DNA of 64,000 nt from contig MSED01000002.1 of assembly GCA_002099365.1 (NCBI GenBank), positions 1,922,001 to 1,986,000 of the forward strand, given 5' to 3'. Positions 54,701 to 64,000 of this stretch are shown piece by piece; positions within the stretch are counted from its first letter, which is position 1; each line of letters opens with the position of its first letter. Source of the stretch: Phialophora verrucosa. Lineage: Eukaryota; Ascomycota; Eurotiomycetes; Chaetothyriales; Herpotrichiellaceae. The notes beneath the pieces are model-generated. The model saw nothing but the letters and a program-made list of their open reading frames with translations. It did not search any database and was not told where the DNA came from. The translations under genes were made by a program, and so were the position numbers.

Positions 54701-55554
54701 AGTATGGATTTTCCAGCTCCAGGTCCGCCAACACAGAGAAGGTCGTGACTCGTACTTCGGTCGTCGATCCAATCTAGGAAATCGCGATGCTCGAGGAACC
54801 ATCTTCCCGTGCCCTCAGCGCGTCGTATTTGGAGGTCACGATGCTTGTGCAGTGACGAGACGGGAGCGAGCCAATCCAGGATATCCGTAGTCCTTCGTTC
54901 TTGTTCTCTTAGCTCCGCGAGTCGTGCAGCTTGGGAGATTTCGTTCACGTCCGCAGCAGTCTTTGTAAGCATTGGTACCAAGGCAATGATGTGCTCGAGT
55001 TGTATGGCGCGCTTGGAAGACTCCTCGGTGGACAAGCCCATCTGAGCAGATAACTCACTTATCTTCTTTGAAACCTGGAGCATTTCTTGTAGGCCTTTCG
55101 TGGCATCTTCAGACGACTTCGACAAGAGGTTGAAGCCTTCAATGGTGAAAGCAAACTGGAAGGTCTGGCTGTACCGCCTGAGATTCTCCACCATGGACAT
55201 GACTTCCCTCTGCTCAAACGGCCATCTGAGCTGATCGATGGCGCGGGCAAATCTCCCGCCATCGGACGGAGGCTTGAGTCGATCACCAATGCGCTCTATC
55301 CTCTGCCGACAATCTGTGATGGCTTTTGAGAGAACGGAGTAGCTATCAAAACACTTGCCTGCCGCCTTCTCGCTGTTCAAGAAATCTCGCAGGTTGCTGA
55401 GGACTTCACCCAGCAGGAGCAATTCATCGTGCAGTTCTTTGACATTCTTGGCCCGCTCCTTGATGGCATTGACATAGATTGCTATCGTGCCACCAACCTG
55501 TAGAGCGAGGGTAACGAGACCCGCGATACTGCTGGCGACGGAGACACCGTCCAT
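51736..55554 (-). CDS. NACHT-ankyrin STAND protein (fungal NLR-like receptor)
   Basis: Intronless, 1272 residues. N-terminal helical domain (1-230; MDGVSVASSIAGLVTLALQVG) matches the STAND-associated domain common in fungal NLR-like proteins. A linker GRWFLEHRDFLDW (250-262) precedes the NACHT NTPase: Walker A GGPGAGKS (276-283), Walker B CFIIIDALDEAD (375-386), sensor-like ATTRP (413-417). A winged-helix stretch (534-556; ILMWLSHARRPLSLSELQHAM) follows, then about a dozen ankyrin repeats from about 715 to 1215 (GSTALHEAALFGH, GFTPLHKAVEQGD, GATPLHIAALRGY, and so on), some degenerate. Such proteins are signal-sensing switches, some controlling heterokaryon incompatibility or immunity-like cell death. 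No effector such as a HeLo or patatin domain is obvious. The repeats are diverged, not near-identical, so no sign of recent concerted expansion. Confidence 0.93.
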   Translation of the reverse strand: MDGVSVASSIAGLVTLALQVGGTIAIYVNAIKERAKNVKELHDELLLLGEVLSNLRDFLNSEKAAGKCFDSYSVLSKAITDCRQRIERIGDRLKPPSDGGRFARAIDQLRWPFEQREVMSMVENLRRYSQTFQFAFTIEGFNLLSKSSEDATKGLQEMLQVSKKISELSAQMGLSTEESSKRAIQLEHIIALVPMLTKTAADVNEISQAARLAELREQERRTTDILDWLAPVSSLHKHRDLQIRRAEGTGRWFLEHRDFLDWIDDRSTSHDLLCVGGPGAGKSILSSHIVDFLRARFKEQDIAVAYYYYDYSEQQSQHPSAFARSLLRQLSSHGENVPSAVADFYQRTRNAVKDQTWFHDLLAITRRVVANFSRCFIIIDALDEADSQSQRSGFFEVIGAIRSSSGSTVKLLATTRPHAFNLLGKFHDPVTIEILADAGDLRRFLAQTIDGHPDSDDLMDDKLRTQVLDTLTKTANGLFLLPALQVKTILDQITKADVKRTLLHLSTDLTHAFQSTIQRITNLSVARRDLAFRILMWLSHARRPLSLSELQHAMALRLEDTDLESDNFPSVRTLVDCCCGLVEVDRESSIIRLVHHSLEEYLCHHNHGLFQDAHLVITRTCIKYLMLDSVKDLPYRKREDFAKAFDDFALLEYAALEWGHHARQVTAEDIKDVAVPLLSNSLSMMTMARVRDFRATGIRSWKEKTWAWAYSGGAGISLAAEFGLSELLKILIVQTHPNLCLNARNVYGSTALHEAALFGHEEAAQVLLQHGASVLDVNYGQSTPLYLAVSYRQLSVVKLLLQYGREQLDSPGPKGFTPLHKAVEQGDEEMVTALLQAGALVAATNSQGATPLHIAALRGYLPIVKLLVLAGAFVHVKDKEGLCPVDFAATGGFIDIVAYLVENGGSIFHKGRELWTPLHRAARGGHVETVHFFLERRANALASDFKDNIPLHLAVRSGSIGTVKTLIEYGSDSELKRAQLFSRDRKGSTPREVAFFTAHYDIHKYLRAAEREAEGKTDPSSANFLTTAIERGDLPAVEAILAESPASINTFDEDGQPPLHVAVQEKQKSIIEYLLNRGASIETTGYHGWRALHIAASLGDVELVDLCLSHGAEIDTRTHTNQTPLHKAASSHSVAVVRRILSAGANPGATNDRGMTALHIAAHQNDMDIVRMLVVEYGVDILARDRLKLTAAMWAERSAHLDICAYLRSEERKIKVKKRSVVAVQEEADEELRSGSLETLGVKELVDALGEGEDDPNENESLGIYGWEASRS

Positions 55555-55950
55555 GGCCGAGACGAGAAACGCATGAAGCGGACGAAAGCATGGCTCGTCT
55601 CGCAGTCATTAATTATTTGTGGTGTTCGAATGATCACGAACGATTTATAAGTGGAACCTGGTAGTTCCTGGCGGTGGCAAGGTCAGCACTTTCATACTGA
55701 CTTGTAACAAGCACCGCGCCAAAACGCCGGAGTGGGAAGCGCGACTCCAACTTACAACTTAGGGAGCCCTTAGCTCGCCCCCCACGGGCGGCGCCTGAAG
55801 CTTAGGCATCCCTGGCATTCGTACTAAGTATCCCCAGTGCTACCTGACTGCCTGGCTCGCGGCTCGCGCCTTACCTGCCTCGGTAGACCCAACCATCTGG
55901 AAGGCGCGCCTTGAATGCCAACATCCCCGACGACAATTGAACATGAGAGA
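55555..55950. other. divergent intergenic region, NACHT-ankyrin (-) / phosphoesterase (+)
   Basis: About 0.4 kb holding both promoters. A TATA-like ttataaat (minus strand, 55643-55650) lies about 90 bp upstream of the NACHT-ankyrin start. Confidence 0.45.
55643..55650 (-). promoter_or_regulatory. TATA-like element upstream of NACHT-ankyrin gene
   Basis: The minus-strand sequence ttataaat is about 90 bp before the start codon, a sensible TATA distance for a fungal promoter. Inference from position. Confidence 0.3.
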
Positions 55951-57895
55951 ATGAAAGGCAATGCTCTGCTGGCTCGAGTGCCTTTCGGCTCCATAAAGAG
56001 TCATCTTTTGAGCATACCTGCGGCATTGGTGGTTTTTTGGATATTTGTTCTCTTATGGGGGGAGCGTCGCATCTTCGAACAGAGTGTTGGTCAGTGTCTG
56101 TGGCAACAGTGGGAGTCATGGGTGTGTGAAATATCCCCTTTGCAGACTCCGGTACTGACTATGGCAGCCGGCTCACACTCGACCTCATCATGTCCTCCTC
56201 GTCGCCGACCCCCAATTGGTGGATCCGCATACATATCCTGACAGGCCATGGCCTCTCTCAAGCTTGACTGTCCTCTACACGGACCTGTACCTCGGACGTT
56301 CCTACAGGCTTCTACAAGAGAGACTTCAGCCGGACGCGACCCTGTTCCTTGGTGATCTGTTCGATGGAGGCAGAGAATGGGGTACTGCCGAGTCAAGCTC
56401 TCCAGAGCAACGATACAAGAAGTATGGGACGCAATTTTGGCTAAAAGAATACATTCGTTTTTCAAACATCTTCTTGCGCTCATGGTTCAGGGGCTCTTCG
56501 GTCTCGTCGGCCGAGCCTGCGGGCCGTCGCCTTCTGGCCTCACTTCCAGGGAACCATGACCTGGGCTTCGCGGCGGGTATACAAATGCCCGTGAAGGAGC
56601 GCTTCGACGCATATTTCGGGCCTCTGAACAGAATCGACATCATCGGCAACCACTCATTTGTCCACATCGATACGGTGTCTTTGAGTGCCATGGATCAGAT
56701 CGATCCAAAGACCGGAAGTTCGGGGGCAGGAGATGGAAGTGCCGCCGCAACCACTTCAAGCAAAATCTGGAAGCCAGTGGAGGACTTCCTCACTGAAGCG
56801 AGAACTATCAGGGCCAAAGCCATCCAACATACGTGCGAAACCAGATTCAATTGGAAGAGTCCTGCTCCTCGCTCGCTCGTCCCGGAGGTACGACAAGCCG
56901 ATGAAATTCAGTCCTCCAACCCACTTCAAAACCCACTTCACCCAGTCAGCTCGTCACAATTCCCAACAATCATCCTCTCCCATATCCCACTGTACCGCTC
57001 GGGCGAGGCTAACTGCGGACCTATGCGAGAACGAGGCTCGGCCATCCCGCTACAGGCAGGGTACCAATACCAGAACGTTCTCACGCCACTGATCTCTCAC
57101 GACATAGTCAAGCACCTGACCGCCGAGGAAATCACCATGATCTACTCAGGCGACGACCACGATTACTGCGAGATAGAACACAACGAATTTACCGGTCGGA
57201 TCAGAGAAATCACGGTAAAGAGTATGAGTTGGGCCATGGGCATCCGCAAGCCGGCTGTCCAACTCCTAAGCCTGTGGAACCCCGTCGACGTAGAGAAAGC
57301 CATGTCCGGGGACCCGAACCTCGCAACCCCAAGGGACACAGTACGGAACCATATGTGTCTCCTACCCGACCAATTGAGCATCTTCATCCGCTACGGCCAA
57401 GTGGCAGGACTAACGCTCTTCATCCTCCTCTTGAGCGCGCTTCGATACAACCCCTCGACCGCAACGGCTCAGGCGCAGCACGAGAAATCAGAACCCCTCC
57501 TCCCGACGTCTGAATCCGGCCGCCATGGATCAAATAGATCCAACAGCTCCTGCGTGCAGAGCGGTGGGACCTCACGCTCACACTCTCACCTCTCCACCCG
57601 CAAGCCGGGCTACGGCCACCTCCCCGCCTCGTCACGCACGGCCTCGTCCTCGCCCTCCAAACCTCCGTACATCGAGCACGCCCGGAACGCGTACCACGCC
57701 GGATCCGAGGATCTTGCTGGCGACGGTGATGACGACGACGACGACGACGACTGGGGCGTACCCAAACACATGGTCGCGATGGCGAAGCGGAGGAATCTCC
57801 CGCCAGCGACGAGACTTGCTTTTTTCCGACGTGCAGTGGGGCGGACTCTGTGGCCAGTATTGGTGGTCTACATGTGGTTGCTATGGAATGGTTGA
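55951..57895 (+). CDS. Cdc1/Ted1-type calcineurin-like phosphoesterase (ER membrane)
   Basis: Exons 55951-56121 and 56168-57895 with a 46-nt intron (gtgtgt, branch tactgac, ggcag; phase 0) give 632 residues. The splice joins CLWQQWESW to PAHTRPHHVLLVADPQLVDPHTYP, restoring the family entry block. Metallophosphatase signatures follow: ADPQ (Asp71), LFLGDLFDGGREW, LPGNHDLGF, LSHIPLYR and SGDDHDYCE, which give the usual two-metal ligands. N-terminal TM (about 17-37) and C-terminal hydrophobic segments (YGQVAGLTLFILLLSALRY and the very end). Cdc1 and Ted1 (human PGAP5) remodel GPI-anchor ethanolamine phosphates in the ER. An Asp run (GDDDDDDDDWG) lies near the C-terminus. Which of the two paralogs it matches is not decided. 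Confidence 0.88.
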
Positions 57896-58296
57896 TGTGT
57901 GCGAGGGCTGCGGTGGGCAGACAGATATCCTGTACTAACAAATCCTATACAGTACCAACATTAGCTTTGCTCGACGTGACAATAAAGGGCAGACAGACCA
58001 AATGCTGGAAACGGCAATGGTCGTCTATGAATCAATTCCTCGCGTGGCTTTTGTTTCGCCAGTAAGATTCTACCGGCTAGGTAATTCTGACTTCCAAGGC
58101 AACTCTTGTTGTCTTGAGCAGAGTCCTCGACTCTCGGGGGTCCGTGAAACACGCTTGTTGGTTCCCAATCAACTTCAACCACAGGCTTTCGAAAGAAGCC
58201 AACCCCTGCAGCCTCGTGCTGTGTGCCTAGGGCTATTTAACAGATAGTCATACATCGAATCACCACCATCACCGCCACCACCAACAGCACGAGCAC
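57896..58296. other. convergent intergenic region
   Basis: About 0.4 kb of 3' flanks between the phosphoesterase and the zinc transporter. Short cac/cca trinucleotide run near 58260-58290. Nothing else. Confidence 0.4.
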
Positions 58297-60076
58297 TCAC
58301 TTCTTCCCGTTTTTGGGCGCATCGTTAGGGCAACACATCTTACTCCCAGCGCATGCATCGCTGCAGTCCAACAGGCAAACCGGCTGTCCCTCACTCCTCA
58401 AACTCGCAGTCTTGCTGCCGTCGGCGTTGTTCTTTGGCGTTGCTGATCCGCTGCCATTGCCCGCAGCACCTGGGGTACCATCATCGTCGCATGCTCCGAT
58501 AGGAGATTGTTGGTGAGGTGCCTCAAACTCGGGCTGGATCGTCGAGCTATGAATGCCATAGCCGTGTAGACAGCTTCGGATCTCACGGGCGAGGTGCATG
58601 TAGCTGGCTGATCCGGTACCTTCAACCTCGCAGTCAACTTTGACGTGGAGACTGGCCACGAGTTTCGTATCGCTAAGTTGCCAGACGTGCAGGTGATGTG
58701 CTTCCATTACCCGTGGGAGTGATTCAATGTCAGCGGTGATCTCGTCGATAGACATACCCACCGGGACTGCTTGCAGGAGGATACGGCCGGCAGCTCTGCA
58801 AAGCGGTATGGCACTGGCGAGGATGATGATTGTGATGACAAGGGAGATAGCAGGATCGAAGTAATATCGTCCGGGGAAAGTGGTAAGCCAGATGATCAGC
58901 GCAGTCGCTATGACGCCGATGTTTCCGAGAGCATCACCCATGACATGGAGGAAGACGCCGCGCATATTCAGATCACCGTGAGAGTGACCATGTCCACCAT
59001 GGCCAGAACCTGAGCCTGAGCCCTCATTCTGATTGTTGTGGTTATGGGACGCATGGTTGTAATCGAGACTCTTCTTGCGGTTAGTTATACTACCATAACC
59101 AGAGACTCGGTTGCTTCTAGCAGGGGAGGCGTGCTGATCTTCTGCGAGGGTGTTGGAACGGTCGTCCGGCGAGTCCACGTCGATCAACAGGGCATCTTCT
59201 TCACCAGACTCGGATTCGGATCGTTCTTCCAGTCGCGCGGCTTGGATAATATCCTGGCGGAACGATGCTGGATGGATGTGGATGTTGTCGACCGAGCCGA
59301 AACCTCTCCCCAACGAGCCAGACGTTCGGCGTCGGTGTCGACCATGAACCTCGCCATTGGTAGGCTTCCGGTGGTTCGTCTTGCTGGCCCTAGCCGAGAT
59401 AGTGGCATCCTCTTCATCCGCCTTCGTAAAGGCTCTAGAGTCCGAGGCTCTGTAACCAGCAACGCGAACTTGCGGTAAGACATCCTCGATGTTGCCATGC
59501 TCGTCTGTAATCTTGTGTGTTTCGCCATCTGCGTGTACATGGCCGTGACCTTCTTCGGCAGCTCTTATGGGATTGCCGTCGTGCGATTGCTCCTCCCCGC
59601 CATGACTGTGGCCATGCTCATGGAAGAGGAACAGGCCAAGGATATTTGATCCGAGCCCCAGGCAGCCAACGATGAGGACAAGCTTGGGATTGCTAACCTT
59701 CTGGGGTTCGACAAATCGTTGGATCGCTTCGAGGAAGATGGACATGCAGAGCGCAACCAGGAAAACTCCGTTCACCAGCGCGCCCAAGGTCTCTGCTCGT
59801 TGCCAGCCATAAGTGTACATCTTCGAGCTTCCGGTGTTGGCGACACGGACTGCCCACAGTCCCACGCATAGAGACAGGACATCATTCAACATATGAAAGG
59901 AATCGGCCACCAGGGCGAGGGAGTGTACAGCATATCCTGGAGAACGCGTTAGTGGCGACGCCATCAGAACCTGATGTGGAGGCAACCCAAGACTGACCGC
60001 AAATCAATTCAATCAGGAAAAACACAGCATCTATTCCCAGTAAAATACATATTCTCTGTGTCTTGGTGAAGCCCAT
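58297..60076 (-). CDS. ZRC1: vacuolar-type zinc/cation diffusion facilitator (ZRC1/COT1 family)
   Basis: Exons 60076-59998 and 59936-58297 with a 61-nt intron (gtcagt, branch cactaac, tccag) give 572 residues beginning MGFTKTQRI. Six TM segments; TM2 holds ADSFHMLND and TM5 HVMGDALGN, the His-x3-Asp pairs that form the zinc transport site. The TM4-TM5 loop is very long (about 190 residues) with His-rich blocks (HEHGHSHGG, GHGGHGHSHGD), expected to sense or buffer zinc. The cytosolic C-terminal domain carries HHLHVWQL, and the tail ends in a Cys cluster (CLLDCSDACAGSKMCC) seen in fungal Zrc1 proteins. Function: zinc/cobalt loading of the vacuole. Assignment is firm. Confidence 0.92.
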
Positions 60077-61470
60077 CCTGTTGGTGGTGCGGGGTGGCTG
60101 CGCGCAAACGGGCGCGCAGCATTCGTTGACTGTCTCAGCCGATGTCGTCTGATGAGATGAAATACGTCGATGTGGGCTGAAGTACGCCTGCGGAGGTTTC
60201 TGAACAGCCTCTGTCGGTAGAGTGTGGTGATAGCAATGTGTGGTAGATGGTACAGAGGGAGAAGACGAAAGCGGAGGAGATGATGAGAGAATTAAGGGCG
60301 CGGATTTCTCCTCGTGGCAATCGGAATGGCGCTGGGAGTCCCAGCAACATGATGGCAGCGGCGGCAGCGGCGGAGGAGGAGAAGGAGGAGAAGCGACGGC
60401 ACCTGGCAGGTCATGTGACCGGCCTGTCCGGGTCCTCATTCTGATCCTCGTCGCCATCGTCATCCTCATCTTCGTCTCATCCTCGTCTCGTGACTTGCTC
60501 ACCGAACCTTCATGCAGCTTTCACCCCGCGGAAGATTGTCGACTATATGGCACTTCTCGCTGATCCAAGACACCCTGGATGCTCAGCACCGTCACCGCAA
60601 CCGCAGCAGCCCCCAGTGAAACTCGGTCGGCTTCCATAGCACAATTGTGACACATGGTCGATGCCACCCTTAGCACACAATGCGGTCCCTTGCCGGCCGC
60701 GGAGGCTTGTTGCATCCATGTCTGTGCCATCGGTATTTGCTCCAAACTCTAAGGCGCTCACACCCGTCCTGCTCGCTGAGCTCTTCTTGCTTGCTCTCAT
60801 TCTGTGCTCGGATGCATTTGTCAATTGCCTGCGCTGCTCGGTAACACGTCCATGGCGAGAATCATCTCGACGACCCTGCGGCGGATGCGCATTATGCTAC
60901 CTGTTGGAGGAATCCCTCCCGGTCAGGCGTTTTGTCTTCCTCTGCCTCGCCCTTTATTTATGCTGCTCAACGGTTGGTCTTGCAACGCAGACAGCCGACA
61001 TGGATCAGGGAAAAGACAGCATACCAAGTTCGGAGAGGGTTTGCCTCCTCTCTGTGGCCCATCCCGCATCGCTTCAGGAAACGATGCCAGCATTACACAC
61101 ATGATATCTATGAAACGTCACCTCACGGTCACCAAGGTTGATGGTGAGAGCCTACGACGAGAGTTTGCGGAGCGGCCAAACCGCCTTGTGTGGTTCTGGG
61201 CCGCGGTGTTTTTGGTCTAGTAGGTGCCTGACTGAAGTTTTCATTGCCGAAGTGACCATTTCTATCGAGTACATTGCCGACGCGGGCCCGTTGCCACGCA
61301 GCCATAAGGAAATCTATCGTTGCTCCAGCCCGTTATTGATACAAACAAGACAAAGTCGTCCGGCCCGGGGTATCACTGTTCATGTGCATCATTGACCATT
61401 GCCCTCTCGCATGCTTTGCGCCCACATTCGTCACCCGTCGCCGCCTCGCAATCCACCACACTCGGTCCAC
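60077..61470. other. 1.4-kb intergenic region
   Basis: Zinc transporter promoter and 3' flank of the rightmost gene. Contains purine/GC trinucleotide tracts (ggcagcggc, gaggag) near 60355-60395. Open frames at 60661-61104 (+, with a hydrophobic stretch) and 60521-60824 (-) lack support. Confidence 0.4.
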
Positions 61471-64000
61471 TCACCAGAATGCCGCTCCTCGCTCGACGGT
61501 GCGAGACGCTCCCACGAACTGAGGGCCTCTACCAGCATTGCTCGCACTGTCATCCGGCACCACCGTCGCCGACGAATCCATCACCTCTTGCGTCCTGGCA
61601 ATTGGCACCCTCGCACCACCCATGCCCAAGTAGTATTGGTTGCCTGAATCGTCCACCATAATCTCGGCCACGGTGTTCAGGCGTACGCCAGGAATGGGCT
61701 GCTGCGTCAAAGATACGCCTGCAACGCTACCGGACATGGTATGCATACGGCTGCCACCCATGATAGAACCAAGGACTGGGCCTGTGCCTGGCACAGTAGT
61801 TCTGGCTCGGGGGCCGAGTAGTTTCTCACTGCGCTCGTTTTCCTCCTCCCGAAGGCGCTTTTGCGTCCCGTAGTTCCACATGCCGACGTAGTCGATCTTC
61901 GAGACCAATTGCACAGCGGTGTCGAGCATAGAGCGGATGAGGGTGCGGTCGAGGAGTGACTGGCCAGTGGTTTCCGGGTCAGTGAGCTCGCCAATCTCGA
62001 GAGACTCGTTCTTTGCGAGTACTTCGTTGATGCCATAATGGACAACAGAGAGTTCGTAGTGGATGCGACCCGTGTCAGCAAGTTGGAGCTTATAGTCTTC
62101 TTCGTGGCCGTGATCGAACGTCGGTTCGTAGGCCAGCCACAGCTTCCTATCGTCTGCGTGGACTTTGGTCTGAAGATTCTTCGCCTCCGTCACTTTGAGT
62201 GCAATGTCCTTGCCGTCGAGTCTGTTGCTCGGGTGATGGCTGACTCGCTTTACGATGAGGTTTCGGATCTTGAATTCGCCATCGTGAGGCGGCCGGAAGT
62301 AGAGCATAATCTTCTTTCGGTCGGGCAAGACATAGAGTGACTCGACGAAGGTCTTGACACTGTGAGCGACCGTCTCCGAACGGTCAGACCACTCCAGAGG
62401 CCCCGACAAAGCCGCAGACAGGTCCCAGATCTGACTTGGAACGTGAATGCTGATCGTACCCACATTGATCAGACCTTTCCGTAAGCCGTAGCGACCTGTC
62501 TCGTCGACTATGATCTGAAAGTTCTCGTTGGACCGGCTCTGGCACTGAAATTCATAAGCGACAGATAGAGAGCTAGGGGTAGGATCCCAGAGCTTGAGGT
62601 TGCCGCCCCTGCCAGCGTCCTTCGTTTCAAGGACACGATCGATGTCGGCACCGTTGGACGTTAATATCTTGGTGAAGCTGGAGAAGGTATGGCCGGATCC
62701 ACGGGAGTCGAAGTAGGATTTCCAGTTCTCGACGCTGTGGTACGTCTTCTCGAGCACCTGTTGTCCAGGCGAAACAAGAACTTGCCCAACTTGGATTTCG
62801 AAATTGAGTTTCCCCTTGAGAAGTCTCCCGACTTCGAACACCGGTTGCAAAAGTCCGACAAGCTTGTAAGCCTGCTGATCCCGAAGACTGTCCTCTACGA
62901 TTTTAGCATGCTCTTGTGCCAGAGGTGTCTTCTCCTTCTTCAGCTGCTTTCTCTTCCACTCACTCATCTCTTCGGCCTTTGGAGAGGTGGATTGTGCTTG
63001 AGTGACGGTCGGGGTCGGGCCGTGAGCCTCCTCGATTGCTCGTCTTCTGCGGGCCGCCGCTTCTTCTTTAGTCTCCTTTTTGGACGCTTTTTTGGGAGCT
63101 TTGGCAGGGTTTCCGCCTTGCTGGCGCATGGTCGAATGTACCTTCGGGGTTGTTTCTTCTGCGGCCTTCTTGTTCTTCCCTGCCATAGCTGCCATGGCAG
63201 CCAGGGCTTCTTGCAAGGATCTTTCCCTCAAAGCGGCTTGATCAACCTTTGGTATGACTGTGGTGACCCACTCTGAACCTTCTTCACTAAACTTCAAACG
63301 GGTGTTGTAAGATCGTCCAGAGCTTGGAGACTGTGATGTAGTACTAGATCGCATATGCGGTTGAGACGGCGTATCAGTCTGCAATAGGTTTCCGCTCGCA
63401 TGCTGTGACTGTGTGGCATCGATATGAGAACCAGCAGCTCGTGTTGGAGGAATATCAGATTCATACCCCGGTGGAATGGCAGGAGCTCGAGATAGCGTCT
63501 CCGGCACGAGCGGCACTATCGACTCGAAGCCGGGAGGCACAACAGGAGCGCGGCTCGCAGTAGCCGGTACTCGGACGTCGATAAGATTCCTATCAGCTGC
63601 TCGGGGTATATTCCCTCGAGTGTCACGACCCCTCGAAGATCTCCCGACAGGTGCAGCGACACGAGGGCCTGCATGCGCTCCTCCTCGATGACCACCTCGA
63701 GGACTGCCTCGTGCAGGAGCTGGGTTTGGCCGTGGTTGACCAGTGCGGGTGTTGTTTTGGTTTCTGCCACCATGGTGGTCATTAGCGCGTCTACGCTGAC
63801 CTTGTCTGCGCTGCTGACCACCTCGGCCACGGTAGTCCCGAGCTGGTTGTGGAGACGATCGATATGCAGTGGGATCAAACACAGGTCTCTGGACAGGTAG
63901 TGATGGTGGACCTTGTGAGTTCGTTGCTAGTATTTGGTTAGAGGAAGGGACCTCCTTGAACTCCGCTGAGCTTTTCGCCTGCATGTGGATGGGAGCTTGG
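61471..64000 (-). CDS. conserved fungal protein, possibly RNA-binding (partial at 5' end)
   Basis: The frame is open from the right edge to the stop. The first in-window ATG is at 63984, giving 837 residues, but the codons before it are open, and it looks like mid-protein sequence, so the true start is probably outside. The N-terminal 300 residues are disordered with RGG/RGR and Pro-rich patches (RGRGGQQRRQGQRRR) and a repeated PPG(F/Y)ES motif. A Lys/Glu/Ala coiled coil (about 275-350) leads into a globular C-terminal half (AYKLVGLLQPVFEVGRLLKGKLNFEIQVGQVLV, LYFRPPHDGEFKIRNLIVKRVSHH, KLWLAYEPTFDHGHEEDYKL) and a small C-terminal block IMVDDSGNQYYLGMGG. I recall this architecture from DUF-type fungal hypothetical proteins. 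RNA binding is inferred from the RGG regions. Confidence 0.75.
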   Translation of the reverse strand, partial: QAPIHMQAKSSAEFKEVPSSNQILATNSQGPPSLPVQRPVFDPTAYRSSPQPARDYRGRGGQQRRQGQRRRANDHHGGRNQNNTRTGQPRPNPAPARGSPRGGHRGGAHAGPRVAAPVGRSSRGRDTRGNIPRAADRNLIDVRVPATASRAPVVPPGFESIVPLVPETLSRAPAIPPGYESDIPPTRAAGSHIDATQSQHASGNLLQTDTPSQPHMRSSTTSQSPSSGRSYNTRLKFSEEGSEWVTTVIPKVDQAALRERSLQEALAAMAAMAGKNKKAAEETTPKVHSTMRQQGGNPAKAPKKASKKETKEEAAARRRRAIEEAHGPTPTVTQAQSTSPKAEEMSEWKRKQLKKEKTPLAQEHAKIVEDSLRDQQAYKLVGLLQPVFEVGRLLKGKLNFEIQVGQVLVSPGQQVLEKTYHSVENWKSYFDSRGSGHTFSSFTKILTSNGADIDRVLETKDAGRGGNLKLWDPTPSSLSVAYEFQCQSRSNENFQIIVDETGRYGLRKGLINVGTISIHVPSQIWDLSAALSGPLEWSDRSETVAHSVKTFVESLYVLPDRKKIMLYFRPPHDGEFKIRNLIVKRVSHHPSNRLDGKDIALKVTEAKNLQTKVHADDRKLWLAYEPTFDHGHEEDYKLQLADTGRIHYELSVVHYGINEVLAKNESLEIGELTDPETTGQSLLDRTLIRSMLDTAVQLVSKIDYVGMWNYGTQKRLREEENERSEKLLGPRARTTVPGTGPVLGSIMGGSRMHTMSGSVAGVSLTQQPIPGVRLNTVAEIMVDDSGNQYYLGMGGARVPIARTQEVMDSSATVVPDDSASNAGRGPQFVGASRTVERGAAFW

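Noticed and set aside
60661..61104. Plus-strand open frame with a hydrophobic stretch
   Set aside because: No family match, poor composition, overlaps an equally long minus-strand frame.
1..64000. tRNA, rRNA or CRISPR features
   Set aside because: No A-box/B-box pairs, rRNA blocks or regularly spaced repeats were recognised by eye; a dedicated tRNA scan could still find an intron-containing tRNA.

Overview
The window looks like nuclear DNA of a filamentous ascomycete (Pezizomycotina). Genes are tightly packed on both strands. Nearly every gene carries one or more short introns (about 36-190 nt) with GT..AG ends and CTAAC/CTGAC-type branch sites. The gene set includes a creB-type deubiquitinase, DEP1, NNF1, NOP12, COA3, YOS1 and a NACHT-ankyrin receptor. 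Eurotiomycetes (for example the black-yeast orders) is my best guess, from protein style only. I recognise no rRNA, tRNA, CRISPR array or intact transposon. Most coding calls are spliced models I built by hand by joining exons in phase, so exon edges are predictions.

Left part (1-19.4 kb): 3' end of an unknown gene; ALG12 (N-glycan assembly); a small cupin; YOS1 (four tiny exons); creB ubiquitin protease with a 14-nt exon in its catalytic box; an uncertain small gene; a penta-EF-hand protein; a gamma-glutamylcyclotransferase (ChaC/GCG1) with a 5-nt exon; a one-RRM glycine-rich RNA-binding protein; a 2.8-kb stretch without a supported gene; and a fungal protein of unknown function.

Middle (19.9-45.4 kb): kynurenine formamidase (de novo NAD+ synthesis) directly upstream of an NAD-dependent sirtuin; an MFS transporter with an apparent one-base frameshift; an AT-hook-like coiled-coil protein; a four-TM protein with a long Ser/Pro tail; the kinetochore protein NNF1; a GlcG/DUF336 protein; a short-chain dehydrogenase; an N-acetyltransferase-like protein; a flavin amine oxidase sharing a promoter region with a second MFS transporter (a plausible amine uptake and oxidation pair); and the mitochondrial assembly factor COA3.

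Right part (46.7-64 kb): DEP1/Sds3-like Rpd3L subunit; NOP12 (60S ribosome biogenesis); an intronless 1272-residue NACHT-ankyrin STAND protein; a Cdc1/Ted1-type phosphoesterase; a vacuolar-type CDF zinc transporter; and a conserved fungal protein running off the right edge.

The most noteworthy items are the micro-exons, the frameshifted transporter, the NLR-like receptor, the BNA7-sirtuin and amine oxidase-transporter neighbourhoods, and a transition-rich duplicated 55-mer. I do not see a clearly new system; the NACHT-ankyrin gene is the best candidate for accessory immunity or allorecognition biology.
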